This document shows positions 7,964 through 16,837 of a stretch of DNA of 64,000 bases, piece after piece. This DNA is from Streptosporangium roseum DSM 43021 (GTDB lineage Bacteria; Actinomycetota; Actinomycetes; Streptosporangiales; Streptosporangiaceae), in the NCBI RefSeq assembly GCF_000024865.1, contig NC_013595.1, positions 1 to 64,000 of the forward strand, in the 5' to 3' direction. The notes below the pieces were generated by a model. The model was not told where the DNA came from and did not search any database. It saw only the letters and a list, made by a program, of their open reading frames with translations. The first letter of the stretch is position 1. The number at the start of each line of letters is the position of its first letter. Both the position numbers and the translations under genes were made by a program.

Positions 7964-9907
7964 TTGTCCTACGACGCTAGCTCAATCACCGTCCTCGAAG
8001 GACTCGAGGCGGTCCGTAAGCGCCCAGGTATGTACATCGGCTCGACCGGCGAGCGCGGTCTCCACCACCTCGTCTACGAGGTCGTGGACAACTCCGTCGA
8101 CGAGGCGCTGGCCGGCCACGCAGACCGCATCGAGGTCACCCTGCTCGCCGACAACGGCGTGCGGGTCGTGGACAACGGCCGGGGCATCCCGGTCGGCATC
8201 GTCGAGGCGGAGGGCCGCCCGGCCGTCGAGGTCGTCCTCACCGTGCTGCACGCGGGCGGCAAGTTCGACAGCAAGTCCTACGCGGTCTCCGGCGGCCTGC
8301 ACGGCGTGGGCGTCTCGGTGGTGAACGCCCTCTCCAGCAAGCTGGAGGTGGAGATCCGCACCGACGGGCATCACTGGCAGCAGAGCTATGCCGAGACCCG
8401 GCCGCTCCACCCCCTGGTCAAGGGGGAGGCGACCGAGGAGACCGGGACCTCGATCACCTTCTGGGCCGACTCGACGATCTTCGAGACCACCACGTGGAAC
8501 TTCGAGACGCTCTCGCGCCGCTTCCAGGAGATGGCCTTCCTCAACAAGGGCCTGACGATCTCCCTGCGCGACGAGCGGCCCGACCACATCAACGGCGAGC
8601 CCAAAGAGGCGACCTACCACTACGAGGGCGGCCTGTCCGACTTCGTCAAGCACCTCAACTCCAAGAAGGAGCCCGCTCACGTCTCCGTGATCGACTTCGA
8701 GGAGAGCGGCGAGGGGATCTCGGTCGAGATCGCCATGCAGTGGAACAACTCCTACAGCGAGTCGGTCTACACCTTCGCCAACACGATCAACACGGCCGAG
8801 GGCGGCACCCACGAGGAGGGCTTCCGCGCGGCGCTGACGTCGATCGTCAACCGCTACGCGCGCGAGCAGAAGTTCCTCAAGGAGGGCAAGGACGACAACC
8901 TGGCCGGTGAGGACATCCGTGAGGGCCTCACCGCGATCATCTCGGTGAAGCTGGCCGACCCGCAGTTCGAGGGCCAGACCAAGACCAAGCTGGGCAACAC
9001 CGAGGCCAAGTCGTTCGTCCAGAAGGCCTGCAACGACCACCTGCGCGACTGGTTCGAGCGCAACCCCGGCGAGGCCAAGGACATCATCAACAAGTCCCTG
9101 CAGGCCTCCCGCGCCCGTCTGGCCGCCCGCCAGGCCCGCGACCTGACCCGGCGCAAGTCGCTGCTGGAGTCCGGTTCCGGTCTGCCCGGAAAGCTGGCCG
9201 ACTGCCAGTGGAGCGACCCCGAGAAGTGCGAGCTGTTCATCGTCGAGGGTGACTCGGCGGGCGGCTCGGCCAAGGGCGGCCGCGACTCCAAGTTCCAGGC
9301 GATCCTGCCCATCCGAGGCAAGATCCTGAACGTGGAGAAGGCGCGCATCGACAAGGTGCTGCGGAACACCGAGGTCCAGGCGCTGATCACCGCGATGGGC
9401 ACCGGCGTCCACGACGAGTTCGACATCACCAAGCTCCGCTACCACAAGCTCATCCTGATGGCCGACGCCGACGTCGACGGCCAGCACATCAACACGCTGC
9501 TGCTGACGCTGCTGTTCCGCTTCATGCGGCCGCTGATCGAGGCCGGGCACGTCTACCTCTCCCAGCCCCCCCTCTACAAGATCAAGTGGGACCGCCGGGG
9601 CGAGGACGCCTCCTACGCCTACTCCGACCCGGAGCGCGACGCGATCATCGCGGACGGCATCGCCCGCGGCAAGCGCGACCCGCGCATGCACGACGGCATC
9701 CAGCGGTTCAAGGGTCTGGGCGAGATGAACGCCTCCCAGCTCTGGGAGACCACGATGAACCCCGAGACCCGCGTCCTGCGCCTGGTCACCCTCGACGACG
9801 CCGCCCAGGCCGACGAGCTGTTCAGCGTTCTCATGGGTGAGGACGTCGAGGCCCGCCGCTCCTTCATCATCAGGAACGCGCGAGACGTCCGATTCCTCGA
9901 TGTGTAG
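7964..9907 (+). CDS. gyrB: DNA gyrase subunit B
   Basis: This is the ATPase subunit of DNA gyrase, which introduces negative supercoils together with GyrA. The 647-residue product has the GHKL ATPase start (EAVRKRPGMYIGS, VDNSVDEALAGH, VVDNGRGIP) and, in the C-terminal half, the TOPRIM motif EGDSAGGSAKGGRD, PIRGKILNVEKA and the metal-binding DADVDGQHI. TTG 7964 is the start because AGGAGG sits 9 nt upstream and the N-terminus SYDASSITVLEGLEAV matches homologues. It is followed 42 nt later by gyrA, probably as one operon. Confidence 0.97.
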   Translation: MSYDASSITVLEGLEAVRKRPGMYIGSTGERGLHHLVYEVVDNSVDEALAGHADRIEVTLLADNGVRVVDNGRGIPVGIVEAEGRPAVEVVLTVLHAGGKFDSKSYAVSGGLHGVGVSVVNALSSKLEVEIRTDGHHWQQSYAETRPLHPLVKGEATEETGTSITFWADSTIFETTTWNFETLSRRFQEMAFLNKGLTISLRDERPDHINGEPKEATYHYEGGLSDFVKHLNSKKEPAHVSVIDFEESGEGISVEIAMQWNNSYSESVYTFANTINTAEGGTHEEGFRAALTSIVNRYAREQKFLKEGKDDNLAGEDIREGLTAIISVKLADPQFEGQTKTKLGNTEAKSFVQKACNDHLRDWFERNPGEAKDIINKSLQASRARLAARQARDLTRRKSLLESGSGLPGKLADCQWSDPEKCELFIVEGDSAGGSAKGGRDSKFQAILPIRGKILNVEKARIDKVLRNTEVQALITAMGTGVHDEFDITKLRYHKLILMADADVDGQHINTLLLTLLFRFMRPLIEAGHVYLSQPPLYKIKWDRRGEDASYAYSDPERDAIIADGIARGKRDPRMHDGIQRFKGLGEMNASQLWETTMNPETRVLRLVTLDDAAQADELFSVLMGEDVEARRSFIIRNARDVRFLDV

Positions 9908-9949
9908 CGGTAGCCGTACAGACTCTTCTCTGAAAGGGATCCACCACCC

Positions 9950-12460
9950 GTGACGGATGTGAACACTCCGCTCGTAGAGCGCATCGAGCCGGTCGACATC
10001 CAGTCGGAGATGCAGCGCAGTTACATGGACTACGCGATGTCCGTCATCGTGTCCCGTGCGCTGCCCGACGTCCGCGACGGACTCAAGCCGGTGCACCGCC
10101 GCGTGCTCTACGCCATGTACGACGGCGGCTACCGCCCCGACCGGGGGTATTTCAAGTGCTCGCGCGTCGTCGGTGACGTCATGGGCTCCTACCACCCGCA
10201 CGGCGACTCGTCGATCTACGGCACCGTCGTACGGCTGGCACAGCCCTGGGCGCTGCGCTACACGCTGATCGACGGCCAGGGCAACTTCGGATCGCCGGGC
10301 AACGACATGCCGGCCGCCATGCGATACACCGAGTGCAAGCTCGCGCCGATCGCCATGGAGATGATCCGTGACATCGACAAGGACACTGTCGACTTCCAGC
10401 CCAACTACGACGGGCGTTCCCAGGAGCCGCTGGTCCTCCCGTCGCGGTTCCCGAACCTGCTGGTCAACGGGTCGGCCGGGATCGCGGTCGGCATGGCCAC
10501 GAACATCCCGCCGCACAACCTGCGCGAGGTGGCCGACGGCGTCAGGTGGGCCCTGCAGAACCCCGAGGCCTCCGACGAGGAGCTGCTCGAAGCGCTGATC
10601 GCCCGGGTCAAGGGCCCCGACTTCCCGACCGGCGCGCTGATCGTCGGCCGCCGCGGCATCGACGACGCCTACCGGACCGGCCGCGGCTCGATCACGATGC
10701 GGGCGATCGTGGAGGTCGAGGAGGACGCCAAGGGGCGCCAGTGCCTGGTCGTCACCGAGCTTCCCTACCAGGTCAACCCGGACAACCTGGCGCTGTCGAT
10801 CGCCGAGTCGGTGAAGGAGGGCCGGATCACCGGCATCGCCGACGTCCGCGACGAGAGCTCCTCCCGCGTCGGCCAGCGCCTGGTGATCGTGCTCAAGCGC
10901 GACGCCGTCGCCAAGGTCGTCCTGAACAACCTCTACAAGCACACCCAGCTCCAGACCACCTTCGGCGCCAACATGCTGGCCCTGGTCGACGGCGTGCCCC
11001 GGACCCTGCGGCTGGACCAGTTCGTCCGCCACTACGTGGCGCACCAGATCGAGGTCGTGGTCCGCCGGACGCGCTACCTGCTGCGCAAGGCCGAGGAGCG
11101 CGCCCACATCCTGCGCGCGCTGCTCAAGGCGCTTGAGCGGATGGACGAGGTCATCGCCCTCATCCGGCGCTCGCCGTCGGCGTCGGCCGCCCAGGGCGGC
11201 CTGATGGCGCTGCTGGAGATCGACGAGATCCAGGCGCAGGCCATCCTCGACATGCAGCTGCGCAAGCTGGCCGCCCTGGAGCGCCAGCAGATCACCGACG
11301 AATACGACACGCTGATGGCGCACATCACCGACTACCAGGCGATCCTGGCCTCGCCGGAGCGCCAGCGCACGATCGTCTTCGACGAGCTCTCGGAGATCGT
11401 CTCGAAGTACGGGGACGAGCGGAAGACGGAGATCATCGCCTACGAGGGCGACATGTCGATCGAGGACCTCCTCGCCGAGGAGGACATGGTCGTCACGATC
11501 ACCCGCGGCGGCTACGCCAAGCGCACCAACACCGACCTCTACCGGGCGCAGAAGCGCGGCGGCAAGGGCGTGCGCGGCGCGCAGCTCCGGCAGGACGACA
11601 TCGTCGACCACTTCTTCGTCACGACGACCCACCACTGGCTGCTGTTCTTCACCAACAAGGGCCGGGTCTACCGGGTCAAGGCCTACGAGCTGCCCGACTC
11701 CGGCCGGGACGCGCGCGGCCAGCATCTGGCGAACCTGCTGGCCATGCAGCCCGACGAGGTCGTCATGGAGGTGCTGGACCTGCGTGACTACGAGGTCGCG
11801 CCGTACCTCGTGCTGGCCACCCGCAGCGGTCTGGTGAAGAAGACGCGGCTGTCGGAGTACGACTCGCCGCGTTCAGGTGGCCTGATCGCCATCAACCTGC
11901 GAGAAGATGACGAGGTGATCGCTGCCAGGCTGGTGTCGGAGGAGGACGACCTCCTTCTGGTCTCCCGCGGCGCCCAGTCCATCCGCTTCACGGCCTCCGA
12001 CGAGGCCCTGCGCCCGATGGGCCGGGCGACCAGCGGTGTGATCGGCATGCGTTTCCTCGGCGGGGACGAGCTGCTGGCGATGAACCGCATCGGCGACGGC
12101 GACGACGTGTTGATCGCGACCGAAGGCGGGTATGCCAAGCGCACCCCGGCCGATCAGTACCCCGTCCAGGGACGGGGCGGCAAGGGCGTCCTGACTGCCA
12201 AGATCGTCAGCGCTCGTGGCAAGCTGGTTGGTGCTGCCATGGTCAGGCCGGAGGACGAGGTTTTCGCGATCACGTCCGCCGGCGGGGTTATTCGGACCAG
12301 CGCAGGGGAGATCAAGCAGTCCGGTCGCCAGACCATGGGGGTACGTCTGATGAATCTCGCAGAGGGGGACAGCGTCGTGGCTCTCGCCCGTAATGCCGAG
12401 GCGTTGGAGACCGAGCACAACGATGCGTTGGAGACCGAGCAAAACGGGGAAGGGGAGTAG
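9950..12460 (+). CDS. gyrA: DNA gyrase subunit A
   Basis: This subunit breaks and rejoins DNA. The 836-residue protein starts at GTG 9950 behind GAAAGGGA. The catalytic tyrosine is Y126 in AAMRYTEC, equivalent to E. coli Y122. The quinolone-resistance region reads HPHGDSSIYGTVVRLAQPW, so S87 equals E. coli S83, but the position equal to E. coli D87 (M. tuberculosis D94) is glycine (G91). The C-terminal half has the beta-pinwheel repeats and the GyrA-box-like QKRGGKGVRG. A near-duplicated tail (LETEHN then LETEQN) ends the protein. The next gene begins 3 nt after the stop. Confidence 0.97.
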   Translation: MTDVNTPLVERIEPVDIQSEMQRSYMDYAMSVIVSRALPDVRDGLKPVHRRVLYAMYDGGYRPDRGYFKCSRVVGDVMGSYHPHGDSSIYGTVVRLAQPWALRYTLIDGQGNFGSPGNDMPAAMRYTECKLAPIAMEMIRDIDKDTVDFQPNYDGRSQEPLVLPSRFPNLLVNGSAGIAVGMATNIPPHNLREVADGVRWALQNPEASDEELLEALIARVKGPDFPTGALIVGRRGIDDAYRTGRGSITMRAIVEVEEDAKGRQCLVVTELPYQVNPDNLALSIAESVKEGRITGIADVRDESSSRVGQRLVIVLKRDAVAKVVLNNLYKHTQLQTTFGANMLALVDGVPRTLRLDQFVRHYVAHQIEVVVRRTRYLLRKAEERAHILRALLKALERMDEVIALIRRSPSASAAQGGLMALLEIDEIQAQAILDMQLRKLAALERQQITDEYDTLMAHITDYQAILASPERQRTIVFDELSEIVSKYGDERKTEIIAYEGDMSIEDLLAEEDMVVTITRGGYAKRTNTDLYRAQKRGGKGVRGAQLRQDDIVDHFFVTTTHHWLLFFTNKGRVYRVKAYELPDSGRDARGQHLANLLAMQPDEVVMEVLDLRDYEVAPYLVLATRSGLVKKTRLSEYDSPRSGGLIAINLREDDEVIAARLVSEEDDLLLVSRGAQSIRFTASDEALRPMGRATSGVIGMRFLGGDELLAMNRIGDGDDVLIATEGGYAKRTPADQYPVQGRGGKGVLTAKIVSARGKLVGAAMVRPEDEVFAITSAGGVIRTSAGEIKQSGRQTMGVRLMNLAEGDSVVALARNAEALETEHNDALETEQNGEGE

Positions 12461-12463
12461 CCT

Positions 12464-13180
12464 GTGTGCGCTCAGGCCAGACCAGGTCCACGTCCGGCCT
12501 CCTCATCGACACGCGACCAGGTGACGGAGAAGATGGACAAGGCCACTGAAGCGGACGCCGTCGATGTGGCCGAGTCCCCGGCTGACGGTAGCAAGCCCAC
12601 GCCGGAGACCGATAAATCGGTAACCGACGACTTCAAGGGCAGGCAGAACGTGACAGCGATCGAGGACGGCAAGCCAAGCGACTCCACGGTGCGCATCCGC
12701 CCGCGGTCCGCGGAGACCGACAGCTCCTCCTGGGCTCCGGGAGGCCTGTCGTCCCCCGCGCCTGAGGCGCCGGGCAGGAAGGCGGCCGACCCCTCTCCCC
12801 GGGCGCCGCGCAAGGCCCACCTGGTGCTGCGCCGGATCGAGCCCTGGTCGGCCATGAAGTTCAGCTTCGTGGTCTCCCTGGTCTGCTTCGTCGTGCTGTT
12901 CGTCGCGGTCGCGGTGCTCTACATGGTGCTGTCCGGCCTGGGGGTGTTCGACAACATCATCCAGACGGTGAACCAGCTCACGACGGCCGACGGCAAGTCC
13001 ACCAGCGGGGTGGACGTCGCCTCCTGGTTCGAGCCGGTCCGCATCCTCGGCTACACCGCTCTGATCGGCGCGGTGAACGTGGTGCTGATCACCGCCCTGT
13101 CCACCCTCGGCTCGGTGATCTACAACATCGCCTCCGACCTGGTCGGCGGCGTGGAAGTCACCTTCAGCGAGGCCGAGTAG
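12464..13180 (+). CDS. DUF3566 transmembrane protein
   Basis: This is the membrane protein that follows gyrA in most actinobacteria (Rv0007 in M. tuberculosis); its role is unknown. The first 120 residues are polar and Ser/Pro-rich. The DUF3566 domain then starts at LVLRRIEPWSAMKFSFVVSL, with two hydrophobic spans near residues 130-155 and 195-220 and an acidic end (VTFSEAE). GTG 12464 lies 3 nt after the gyrA stop, which suggests coupling. An internal ATG at 12533 with GGAGAAG just upstream is an alternative start. A GC hairpin follows the stop. Confidence 0.88.
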   Translation: MCAQARPGPRPASSSTRDQVTEKMDKATEADAVDVAESPADGSKPTPETDKSVTDDFKGRQNVTAIEDGKPSDSTVRIRPRSAETDSSSWAPGGLSSPAPEAPGRKAADPSPRAPRKAHLVLRRIEPWSAMKFSFVVSLVCFVVLFVAVAVLYMVLSGLGVFDNIIQTVNQLTTADGKSTSGVDVASWFEPVRILGYTALIGAVNVVLITALSTLGSVIYNIASDLVGGVEVTFSEAE

Positions 13181-13193
13181 GTAACCGCCGCCG

Positions 13194-13219
13194 TGTCCCC
13201 GGTCTCCGGGCCGGGGACA
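13194..13219 (+). terminator. hairpin after the gyrA operon
   Basis: TGTCCCCGG at 13194-13202 pairs perfectly with CCGGGGACA at 13211-13219 across an 8-nt loop, 14 nt after the DUF3566 stop. There is no T-run. Confidence 0.5.
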
Positions 13220-13318
13220 TGGCGCAAGCGGGTGCCGAAACAGGGTAAGCTTTTCCCTGTTCGAACGGACGGGTTCGCCTCCAGCAGGCGGATGCGATAC
13301 CGTTCTCTCTCGTAACGA

Positions 13319-13392
13319 GGGGCTATAGCTCAGACGGTTAGAGCGCTTCCCTGATAAGGAAGAGGTCCCAGGTTCAAGTCCTGGTAGCCCCA
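13319..13392 (+). tRNA. tRNA-Ile (anticodon GAT)
   Basis: The 74-nt gene folds cleanly. The acceptor stem GGGGCTA pairs with TAGCCCC (13385-13391), with discriminator A at 13392. The D-arm GCTC/GAGC, an anticodon stem CTTCC/GGAAG with loop CTGATAA giving anticodon GAT, and a T-arm CCAGG/CCTGG with loop TTCAAGT are all present. No CCA is encoded. This is the tRNA-Ile that follows gyrA in other actinobacteria. The tRNA-Ala that normally comes next is not in the window. Confidence 0.97.
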
Positions 13393-13402
13393 CACAGTTC
13401 AG

Positions 13403-13435
13403 AGGCCATTTCCTGTTAGAGGAAGTGGCCTTTTT
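13403..13435. terminator. rho-independent-type terminator after tRNA-Ile
   Basis: A 12-bp stem (13403-13414 with 13420-13431, one G-T wobble) and a 5-nt loop are followed by a run of T at 13431-13435. It ends the tRNA transcript and is the last core-chromosome element before the integrase remnant. The stem can also serve the convergent integrase side. Confidence 0.8.
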
Positions 13436-13461
13436 GATCTTCCGGGTGGCCAAGTGAGTGA

Positions 13462-14170
13462 CTAAGCCTTTCTGGCCTCACCGGGAAAGATCAGGTTCAT
13501 CGCCTCCGCCCCTTCCAGTAGCACAGGGCGGAGCTGCTTCCGGTAGACCTTCTCCGTCACCACGGTCCCCTTGTGGCCGACCAAGCGGGAGATGTTCTCC
13601 AGCGCGACACCGGAGTCCGACAGCAGCGAGACGAAGCTGTGCCGCATCTCCCGGGGCGTCCACTCGTCGGGGTCCAGGTCGGTCCTCTTGAGGATCACTC
13701 GGAGGCCCGGCGCACGTTGGCCGCGTCCAACTCGGTCCCCTGCTTGCCGGCGAAGCCGAGGTCGTTTTCCTCCCACAGGTCTCCCGCCTTCCTCCGCGCG
13801 AGCGCCTGCCGCTCACGGTGTCCGCGCAGGGCGTCCACACACAGCCTGGGGAGAGCGAGCGTCCGCCGGGACTTCTCCGTCTTGGTGTCTCCCCCGGCCC
13901 GTACCGAACGCCACACCATGATCGACGGTGGGACGGGGGATCCGCGTCCGGCCGGCTGTCCAGGTCCACATGCGCCCACGTGAGCGCCCGCAACTCCTCG
14001 GTCCTGGCACCGATGAGCAGCGACACCACGACGTAGGCGTACAGGTTCGCCCCCTCGGCCGCCTTGAGCACCGACGCCGCCTGGTCGAGCGTCAGCGACT
14101 TCGAGGGACGCCCTTCCCGTCCTTTGGGGATCTCGCACAGCATCACCACGTTGCGCTTGGCCTTCCTCAT
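13462..14170 (-). pseudogene. tyrosine integrase remnant, frameshifted and 5'-truncated
   Basis: Tyrosine integrases of actinomycete integrative elements insert at tRNA 3' ends. Three minus-strand frames together spell the C-terminal half of one. Frame one (14170 down to about 13960) has LLIGARTEELRALTWAHVDLD with the first catalytic Arg. A second frame has KTEKSRRTLALPRLCVDAL. A third (about 13700 to 13462) has EMRHSFVSLLSDSG, LVGHKG and the Tyr in VTEKVYRKQL. At least two frameshifts separate the parts and the N-terminal arm-binding and core-binding domains are missing. It reads toward tRNA-Ile and ends only 70 bp from it, the usual int-att arrangement. Confidence 0.85.
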
Positions 14171-14402
14171 TGATCGGTCACCGTGAGGTCTTCCACCTGA
14201 CGATCGCCGTCGAGCTAAATGGTCCGCCGCAGGAATGCCCGACCGCCGCCCTCACACAGCTCGTAGACCGTGGCCCAGCAGGCACATGTCCATGCTGTCG
14301 GCCGCACCCTCTCCAAGGCCCGATACGGCTTGCGCCAGTCCAGCCTTACGTGATCGCGCTGAGCCATCACCAAGTGGGGACTCACACACTCCTCAAGCGG
14401 CA

Positions 14403-14738
14403 TCATGGCGCGCTCTCCGCGACCGGAGAGGACATGGGACGCGTCTTGCGGAGATCGGCGTAGCGCGCAGCGATCCGGCGAGCGGCCGTCGCCGGGTGGT
14501 CTGCAAGGTGGGCTGCGTATTTCCTTCGATCGGTATGGGATGAGTAGTCCCCGTTCCACCACAGGAAGCGGGAGCCGTCGGACCAGACGAGTAGATCCAC
14601 CCACACACTGAGCAGGGCTGCCCCGTGCCCGTGGTGGAGGTCGGCGGTGATGCCGAGGTGTCCAAGCTCCACGCGCAGATGCTGCATCGCCCGCAGAGTC
14701 GGATCGGCGGTCGTCGGAACCCGTGAAGTAATCATCAC
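14403..14738 (-). CDS. small hypothetical protein
   Basis: This is a 111-residue soluble protein with no family I can name. The middle is Trp-rich and looks globular (LLSVWVDLLVWSDGSRFLWWNGDYSS), followed by a basic helix (KYAAHLADHPATAARRIAARYADLR). It is divergent from the XRE/TPR regulator with 93 bp between the starts, and genes of this kind often sit beside such regulators in actinomycetes (inference). The start is GTG 14738 or ATG 14735, with no clear ribosome site. The opposite strand is also open here, so the call is moderate. The 230 bp between it and the integrase remnant show nothing recognisable. Confidence 0.45.
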   Translation of the reverse strand: MMITSRVPTTADPTLRAMQHLRVELGHLGITADLHHGHGAALLSVWVDLLVWSDGSRFLWWNGDYSSHTDRRKYAAHLADHPATAARRIAARYADLRKTRPMSSPVAESAP

Positions 14739-14831
14739 GTTCAGCTAAGCCGTCGCGTTCTGGCAGGGCACGATGACAACAGGAGATAGCCAGGGGGACG
14801 ACCGTATCCGCGAATATCCGGAGGTGGGCGA

Positions 14832-16088
14832 GTGGGCACCCCAGGAACACCCCCCGAGTGGGCCGCACGGCTGCGCGAGAAGCGCAAAGCCAAGGTCGGC
14901 ACCGTGGCGGACATGGCCCGTCGTCTCAAAGAAGCCGCAGGAGAGCAACGCGGCAGGCTGCCCAGCATCGACGACCTCACCCGCACCATCCGGGGATGGG
15001 AACGCGGCGACCACTACCCCAGTGAGCGCTACCGCCTGCTGTACGCCCGCGCGCTGCGGACCACCGAGGCCGAGCTGTTCGACCTCGCCGAGCGTCCCAG
15101 CGTTCCTGTCCCCGCGCTGCCCTTGCCGTCCGTCGCACCCGACGCCGATCTGTTCGAGCGGATCGCCCGCAGCGTGCAGCAGCCCAGCCGGGTGGATCAG
15201 CGGACCGTGGACTGGCTGGCGATCTGCCTTGCCGAACACCGCAAGGTTGAAGACACCATCGGCGCCCGTCCGCTGCTCGGGATCGTGCGCTCCCAACTCG
15301 GCGTGGTGGTCGAGTTGGCCCAGCACGCCCGTGGTTCGCTGGCCGACACGGTGGTTGACCTGGCCGCGCAGTACGCCCAGTTCGTCGCGTGGATGTCCTT
15401 GGACGTCGACGACCAGGCCGCCGCGCTCGCCTGGTACGACCGCGCTCATGACTGGGCGTTGGAGATCGGCGATGTGAACATGGCCACGACCACGCTCAGC
15501 ATGAAGGCCCACCAGGCGTGGAGCGCGGGCAACGCTCGCAGGTGCGTACGGCTCGCCGACGCGGCCCGCCGGCACGACGGCCAGGTCACGCCCGGCGTGC
15601 GGGGGATGGCCGCGCAGATGGCCGCCCGAGGTCACGCGCTCGCAGGCGACGCCCGGCCCGCCCGCACGCTGCTGGACGAGGCCGAGGCGCTGATCCGCCA
15701 GGCCGCCGAGCACGCCGACGACGAGCCGGTGTGGATGTACTTCTACGACGAGACGTGGTTCCGCCTCCAGCGCGGCATGACCGAGCTGCAGCTCGGCAAC
15801 TGGTCCAAGGCGATCGATCTGCTGACGGACGGTCTGTCCGGCCTGCCGGAGAGCTACAAGCGTGATCGCGCCTGGTACGGCTCATGTCTGGCCAAGGCCC
15901 ACGCCGAGGCCGGGGACGCGGCGGCGGCCGTACAGGTGAGCCTGCCCATCATGGCCGACGCCGTCGCGCTGAACCGGCACGCCCGTAAGGAACTGATCGA
16001 CGTCGCGGCACTGATCACAAACCGCAGATCTCCTCAGGGCGGTCTTCTGGAGGAAGCTCTTGCGGCCGCAGACCGTAGGAATGGTTGA
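14832..16088 (+). CDS. XRE-type HTH regulator with TPR-like C-terminal domain
   Basis: This is a 418-residue DNA-binding regulator. An HTH domain occupies about residues 10-75 (KVGTVADMARRLKEAAG, then IRGWERGDHYPSERYRLLYARAL). After a short Pro linker comes a long alpha-helical repeat region that looks like tetratricopeptide repeats (ALAWYDRAHDWALEIGDVN, AARGHALAGDARPARTLLDEA, LQLGNWSKAIDLLTDGL). Such proteins are abundant in actinomycetes, often beside integrated elements, and may sense a peptide or small molecule (family inference). The start is GTG 14832. Its likely partner is the divergent small gene 14403-14738. Confidence 0.8.
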   Translation: MGTPGTPPEWAARLREKRKAKVGTVADMARRLKEAAGEQRGRLPSIDDLTRTIRGWERGDHYPSERYRLLYARALRTTEAELFDLAERPSVPVPALPLPSVAPDADLFERIARSVQQPSRVDQRTVDWLAICLAEHRKVEDTIGARPLLGIVRSQLGVVVELAQHARGSLADTVVDLAAQYAQFVAWMSLDVDDQAAALAWYDRAHDWALEIGDVNMATTTLSMKAHQAWSAGNARRCVRLADAARRHDGQVTPGVRGMAAQMAARGHALAGDARPARTLLDEAEALIRQAAEHADDEPVWMYFYDETWFRLQRGMTELQLGNWSKAIDLLTDGLSGLPESYKRDRAWYGSCLAKAHAEAGDAAAAVQVSLPIMADAVALNRHARKELIDVAALITNRRSPQGGLLEEALAAADRRNG

Positions 16089-16097
16089 AAATATTGA

Positions 16098-16715
16098 TCA
16101 CTCTGTGGTGGCTACGGCGACGAGGAAAGGCTGATCAAGTACGTCTGCGGTGAAGGAGACACCGGTGATCTCGCTTGCGAGAGCGAAGGCGCTGGCGATC
16201 GGGTCATCAGGCATCGAGTCATCGGAAGTGAAAGGCCCCAAGCCGACACGGGCCATCACGGCTTCCCACCGTTTCGGATCGACACCCGTCCGGTACTGGG
16301 GTGAAAGGGGATCGAACCGCACGATCACGTCGCGGTTGATGACGTGTACGAACTCATCGGAGGCATACTCATGTCGGCTGACTGACACCACCTCGGTCCC
16401 CTCCGAGAGACGGTTCAGTACGTTGGGATAGGTAGGGACCCGCCAGCCCAAGGGCTCGACGAGTATGGCCCAGTTGCCGAGCTTCACGGCACCGACGTAG
16501 TCCGGGGCGTCACCGCCTGTACTTATCCACTGTTCTACCGCGAGTTCGTTGAACTCGTCGAAGGTCATCTCTTTGATCGTGATCTCATCCACTCCGAGGC
16601 GAGCGAGCACCTCAAGCGGGGGAAGACCCCGAATGAAAGAGATACAGAAGATGTCATCCAACGGCCCTTCGTCTGAGAGCCAGTGGAACTCTGCGGGGGA
16701 TGACGTCATCCTCAC
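16098..16715 (-). CDS. DUF6461 family protein
   Basis: This is a 205-residue cytoplasmic protein. The pattern FCISFIRGLPPLEVLARLG near the start, then GAVKLGNWAILVEPLGW, VSVSRHEYASDEFVHVINRDVIVRFDPLSP and a C-terminal helical part ending GVSFTADVLDQPFLVAV, is typical of DUF6461, common in Streptosporangiaceae and Streptomyces as dispersed paralogues. No catalytic residues are known. ATG 16715 lies downstream of an AGGAGTGAGG-like purine run on the minus strand. It converges with the XRE/TPR gene, with 9 bp between the stops. Confidence 0.7.
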   Translation of the reverse strand: MRMTSSPAEFHWLSDEGPLDDIFCISFIRGLPPLEVLARLGVDEITIKEMTFDEFNELAVEQWISTGGDAPDYVGAVKLGNWAILVEPLGWRVPTYPNVLNRLSEGTEVVSVSRHEYASDEFVHVINRDVIVRFDPLSPQYRTGVDPKRWEAVMARVGLGPFTSDDSMPDDPIASAFALASEITGVSFTADVLDQPFLVAVATTE

Positions 16716-16837
16716 TCCTTTTGATCATGTAGACGACATGATCGCGGTCACGTCCAGCGGAATGGTGTACGAGTATCCGGTGCCGGGGCTGAGGCCGGGG
16801 TCGATCGGCGTCAAACAACGCGGCTTCGCCGGGCTGG

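Noticed and set aside
7982..11725. A very long minus-strand open frame opposite gyrB and gyrA
   Set aside because: High-GC codon bias keeps antisense frames open. The product is low-complexity, has no ribosome site and runs across two clear genes.
13319..13392. tRNA start at 13320 with a 7-bp stem GGGCTAT
   Set aside because: Starting at 13319 gives a perfect acceptor stem and an A discriminator, so the earlier base belongs to the tRNA.
14215..14868. A minus-strand gene covering the XRE/TPR start region
   Set aside because: The product has no recognisable features and overlaps the 111-residue gene and the start of a clear regulator.
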